DNA from: Halopseudomonas oceani
GTDB lineage: Bacteria; Pseudomonadota; Gammaproteobacteria; Pseudomonadales; Pseudomonadaceae
Direction: 5' to 3'
DNA: 64,000 nt
Assembly (NCBI RefSeq): GCF_002903165.1
Contig: NZ_PPSK01000012.1
Coordinates: forward strand, 1 to 64,000
The notes under the pieces were generated by a model. The model was not told where the DNA came from. It searched no databases and was given only the letters and a program-made list of their open reading frames with translations. Each line of letters starts with the position of its first letter. The stretch's first letter is position 1. Position numbers and translations under genes: made by a program. Shown here one piece after another: positions 62,513-64,000 of the stretch.

Positions 62513-63433
62513 ATGCTGTCGTTTCTGCCTGCTTCCGTGCGCGGTATCATTGCTACCCTGCTGCTGGTGCTGAACACCCTGATCCACGCGCCGATTCTGT
62601 TCGTCTTCGCCCTGATCAAGCTGCTGCCGATACCCGCGCTGCGCACCTTCTGCACCCGGGTGATGATCCGCGTCGCCGAATTCTGGATCACCTGTAACAG
62701 CGGCTGGATGGCGCTCAGTGGGCGCACCCGCTGGGATATCGAGGGGCTGGAGCGGCTCGACTACAACGGCTGGTACCTGGTCACCAGCAACCACCAGAGC
62801 TGGGTCGACATTCTGGCCCTGCAGCACGTACTCAACCGCCACATGCCAATGCTCAAGTTCTTCCTCAAGCAGGAGCTGATCTGGGTACCCGTCATTGGCC
62901 TGTGCTGGTGGGCGCTCGACTTCCCGTTCATGAAACGCTACAGCAAGGCCTATCTGGCCAAGCACCCGGAGAAAGCCGGACAGGATCTGGCAACCACCCG
63001 TAAGGCTTGCGAAAAGTTCAAATCCACCCCGGTGGCGGTCTTCAACTTCCTCGAAGGCACCCGCCTGACGCCGGCCAAGCACCAGCAACAGCAGTCACCG
63101 TTCAAGTACCTGCTCAAACCCAAGTCCGGTGGCATCGCATTCGTTCTGGATGCCATGGGTGAGCACCTGCGCTCACTGCTGGATATCACCATTCACTATC
63201 CCGATGGCAACCCGAGCTTCTGGGACCTGCTGTGCGGAAAGGTCAGGCACGTGGTCATGCATCTTGAACTCAAGCCGATTCCGGCGGCATTCCTCGGCCG
63301 CAATTACCAGGAGGACGAAGCGTTCCGCGGCGAGTTCCAGGCTTGGGTCAATCAGCTGTGGCTCGACAAGGATGCCCACTTGGCGCGCCTGCACCAGCAG
63401 TACCCGACGCCGATGGATCGCTCGAGCCGCTGA
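62513..63433 (+). CDS. PlsC-like acyltransferase (YihG type)
   Basis: A 306-residue membrane acyltransferase with hydrophobic N-terminal helices (GIIATLLLVLNTLIHAPILFVFALIKLL). It has the catalytic NHQSWVD and the FLEGTR motif. Length and pattern fit YihG, a 1-acylglycerol-3-phosphate acyltransferase paralogue of PlsC. It lies 46 bp after pta on the same strand. Confidence 0.88.
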   Translation: MLSFLPASVRGIIATLLLVLNTLIHAPILFVFALIKLLPIPALRTFCTRVMIRVAEFWITCNSGWMALSGRTRWDIEGLERLDYNGWYLVTSNHQSWVDILALQHVLNRHMPMLKFFLKQELIWVPVIGLCWWALDFPFMKRYSKAYLAKHPEKAGQDLATTRKACEKFKSTPVAVFNFLEGTRLTPAKHQQQQSPFKYLLKPKSGGIAFVLDAMGEHLRSLLDITIHYPDGNPSFWDLLCGKVRHVVMHLELKPIPAAFLGRNYQEDEAFRGEFQAWVNQLWLDKDAHLARLHQQYPTPMDRSSR

Positions 63434-63655
63434 GCTGTAAGGGTAATTAGTTGGTTCATTAAAGATTGCTGGGGTAGACATTCAGCCATTGCGCTGGCGC
63501 CGAATCAGCTTTTCGCCTCCACGGCGAGCCAAGGGGGGCTGCTTGCCCGCGTAAACGGGACGAACCGCAAGTGCACACTTCACCGCCTGATCATCAGGCA
63601 GACCTTCTTGGCGCAACAACCAAGCACCTCCATTCCTGCCGGATCAGAATCACAA
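63434..63655. other. Gene-free gap before the OmpA-domain gene
   Basis: I see no coding sequence, RNA or clear promoter here; the gap to the next gene continues to 63703 and ends in that gene's terminator. Confidence 0.5.
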
Positions 63656-63687
63656 AAAAGGCCAACCGGTTACCCGGTTGGCCTTTT
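63656..63687 (-). terminator. Terminator of the OmpA-domain gene
   Basis: A 14-bp stem, AAAAGGCCAACCGG (63656-63669) with CCGGTTGGCCTTTT (63674-63687), loop TTAC. On the minus strand it exits into T residues. Confidence 0.92.
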
Positions 63688-63703
63688 GGCTCGCCTGCAG
63701 TGA

Positions 63704-64000
63704 TCAAAGCTGACGCAGGGTGATCTCGACGCGGCGGTTCTGAGCACGACCGGCTTCAGTCTCGTTGCTGGCGATCGGCTGGCTCGGGCCAACACCGGCG
63801 CTGCTGATGCGTGCGCCACTGACGCCTTGGCCGGCAAGATAGGACGCGACACTGGCTGCGCGCTCACGCGACAGGCGCATGTTCAGCTCCATGGAGCCGG
63901 TGCTGTCGGTATGACCAACGATGTTGATACCGTTCTGGTCGAACTCCTTGAACACCTTGACCAGCGAATTCAACGTCGGATAGAAGCTGCTGGAGATGTC
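63704..64000 (-). CDS. OmpA-domain outer-membrane protein (5' end outside window)
   Basis: The C-terminal 98 residues of an OmpA-like peptidoglycan-binding domain. Conserved INIVGHTDSTGSMELNMRLSRERAASVASYLAGQGV, then GVGPSQPIASNETEAGRAQNRRVEI, with the Asp and Arg that bind diaminopimelate. The frame stays open to base 64000, so the N-terminus (probably a lipoprotein or Gly-zipper region as in YiaD) is missing. Confidence 0.9.
   Translation of the reverse strand, partial: DISSSFYPTLNSLVKVFKEFDQNGINIVGHTDSTGSMELNMRLSRERAASVASYLAGQGVSGARISSAGVGPSQPIASNETEAGRAQNRRVEITLRQL

Overview
The window is a high-GC gammaproteobacterial chromosome segment. Gene order and protein sequences point to Pseudomonadaceae, probably a Pseudomonas or Halopseudomonas-type organism. 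The reasons are the run guaA-guaB-xseA-M23 peptidase-leuA-der-bamB-yfgM-hisS-ispG-rodZ-pilW-rlmN-ndk-iscS-cysE-trmJ-suhB-secF-secD-yajC-tgt-queA-tRNA-Leu, and the second block trxB-peroxiredoxin-cysZ and FKBP-ackA-pta, both familiar from Pseudomonas. The species cannot be fixed from this window.

Layout. Positions 1-13188 hold three tandem, same-strand giant adhesin genes of the two-partner-secretion exoprotein (filamentous haemagglutinin-like) type. The first is cut by the window edge. They share a near-identical secretion head and tail and differ in their GLUG and MBG repeat cores. Positions 13416-20890 are accessory: a MgtC/DUF4010 membrane protein, two AraC-family regulators, a TonB-dependent siderophore receptor followed by two small unrecognised genes, and an antibiotic-biosynthesis-monooxygenase-domain protein. 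Positions 20944-49100 are a conserved housekeeping block: GMP synthesis, DNA repair nuclease, leucine synthesis, ribosome GTPase, outer-membrane assembly, tRNA charging, isoprenoid synthesis, cell shape, pilus assembly, RNA modification, cysteine and sulfur metabolism, and Sec translocation. It ends in a tRNA-Leu(CAA). Positions 49271-52455 hold a DUF3015 protein, an Lnb-like DUF4105 protein and a ZIP metal transporter. Positions 52531-63433 are a second conserved block: thioredoxin reductase, 2-Cys peroxiredoxin, CysZ, a glycosyltransferase, an Old Yellow Enzyme with its TetR regulator, an SlyD-type FKBP, acetate kinase, phosphotransacetylase and an acyltransferase. The right edge cuts an OmpA-domain gene.

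How the genes work together. The adhesin array is a surface-structure locus whose partner transporter is not in view. The TonB receptor cluster looks iron-regulated. TrxB and the peroxiredoxin form a peroxide-defence pair. AckA and Pta interconvert acetate, acetyl-phosphate and acetyl-CoA. The most striking points are (1) the adhesin array, with about 1.44-kb direct repeats and 4, 7 and 2 copies of a 234-bp MBG repeat; (2) an iscS gene standing alone between cysE and ndk, where Pseudomonas normally carries iscR-iscS-iscU-iscA-hscB-hscA-fdx-iscX, with its protein lacking the C-terminal tail that contacts IscU in E. coli; (3) a perfect inverted repeat enclosing a TATAAT box before ndk; (4) a strong terminator just before der; and (5) two Old Yellow Enzyme genes, each paired with a different regulator class and a candidate operator.
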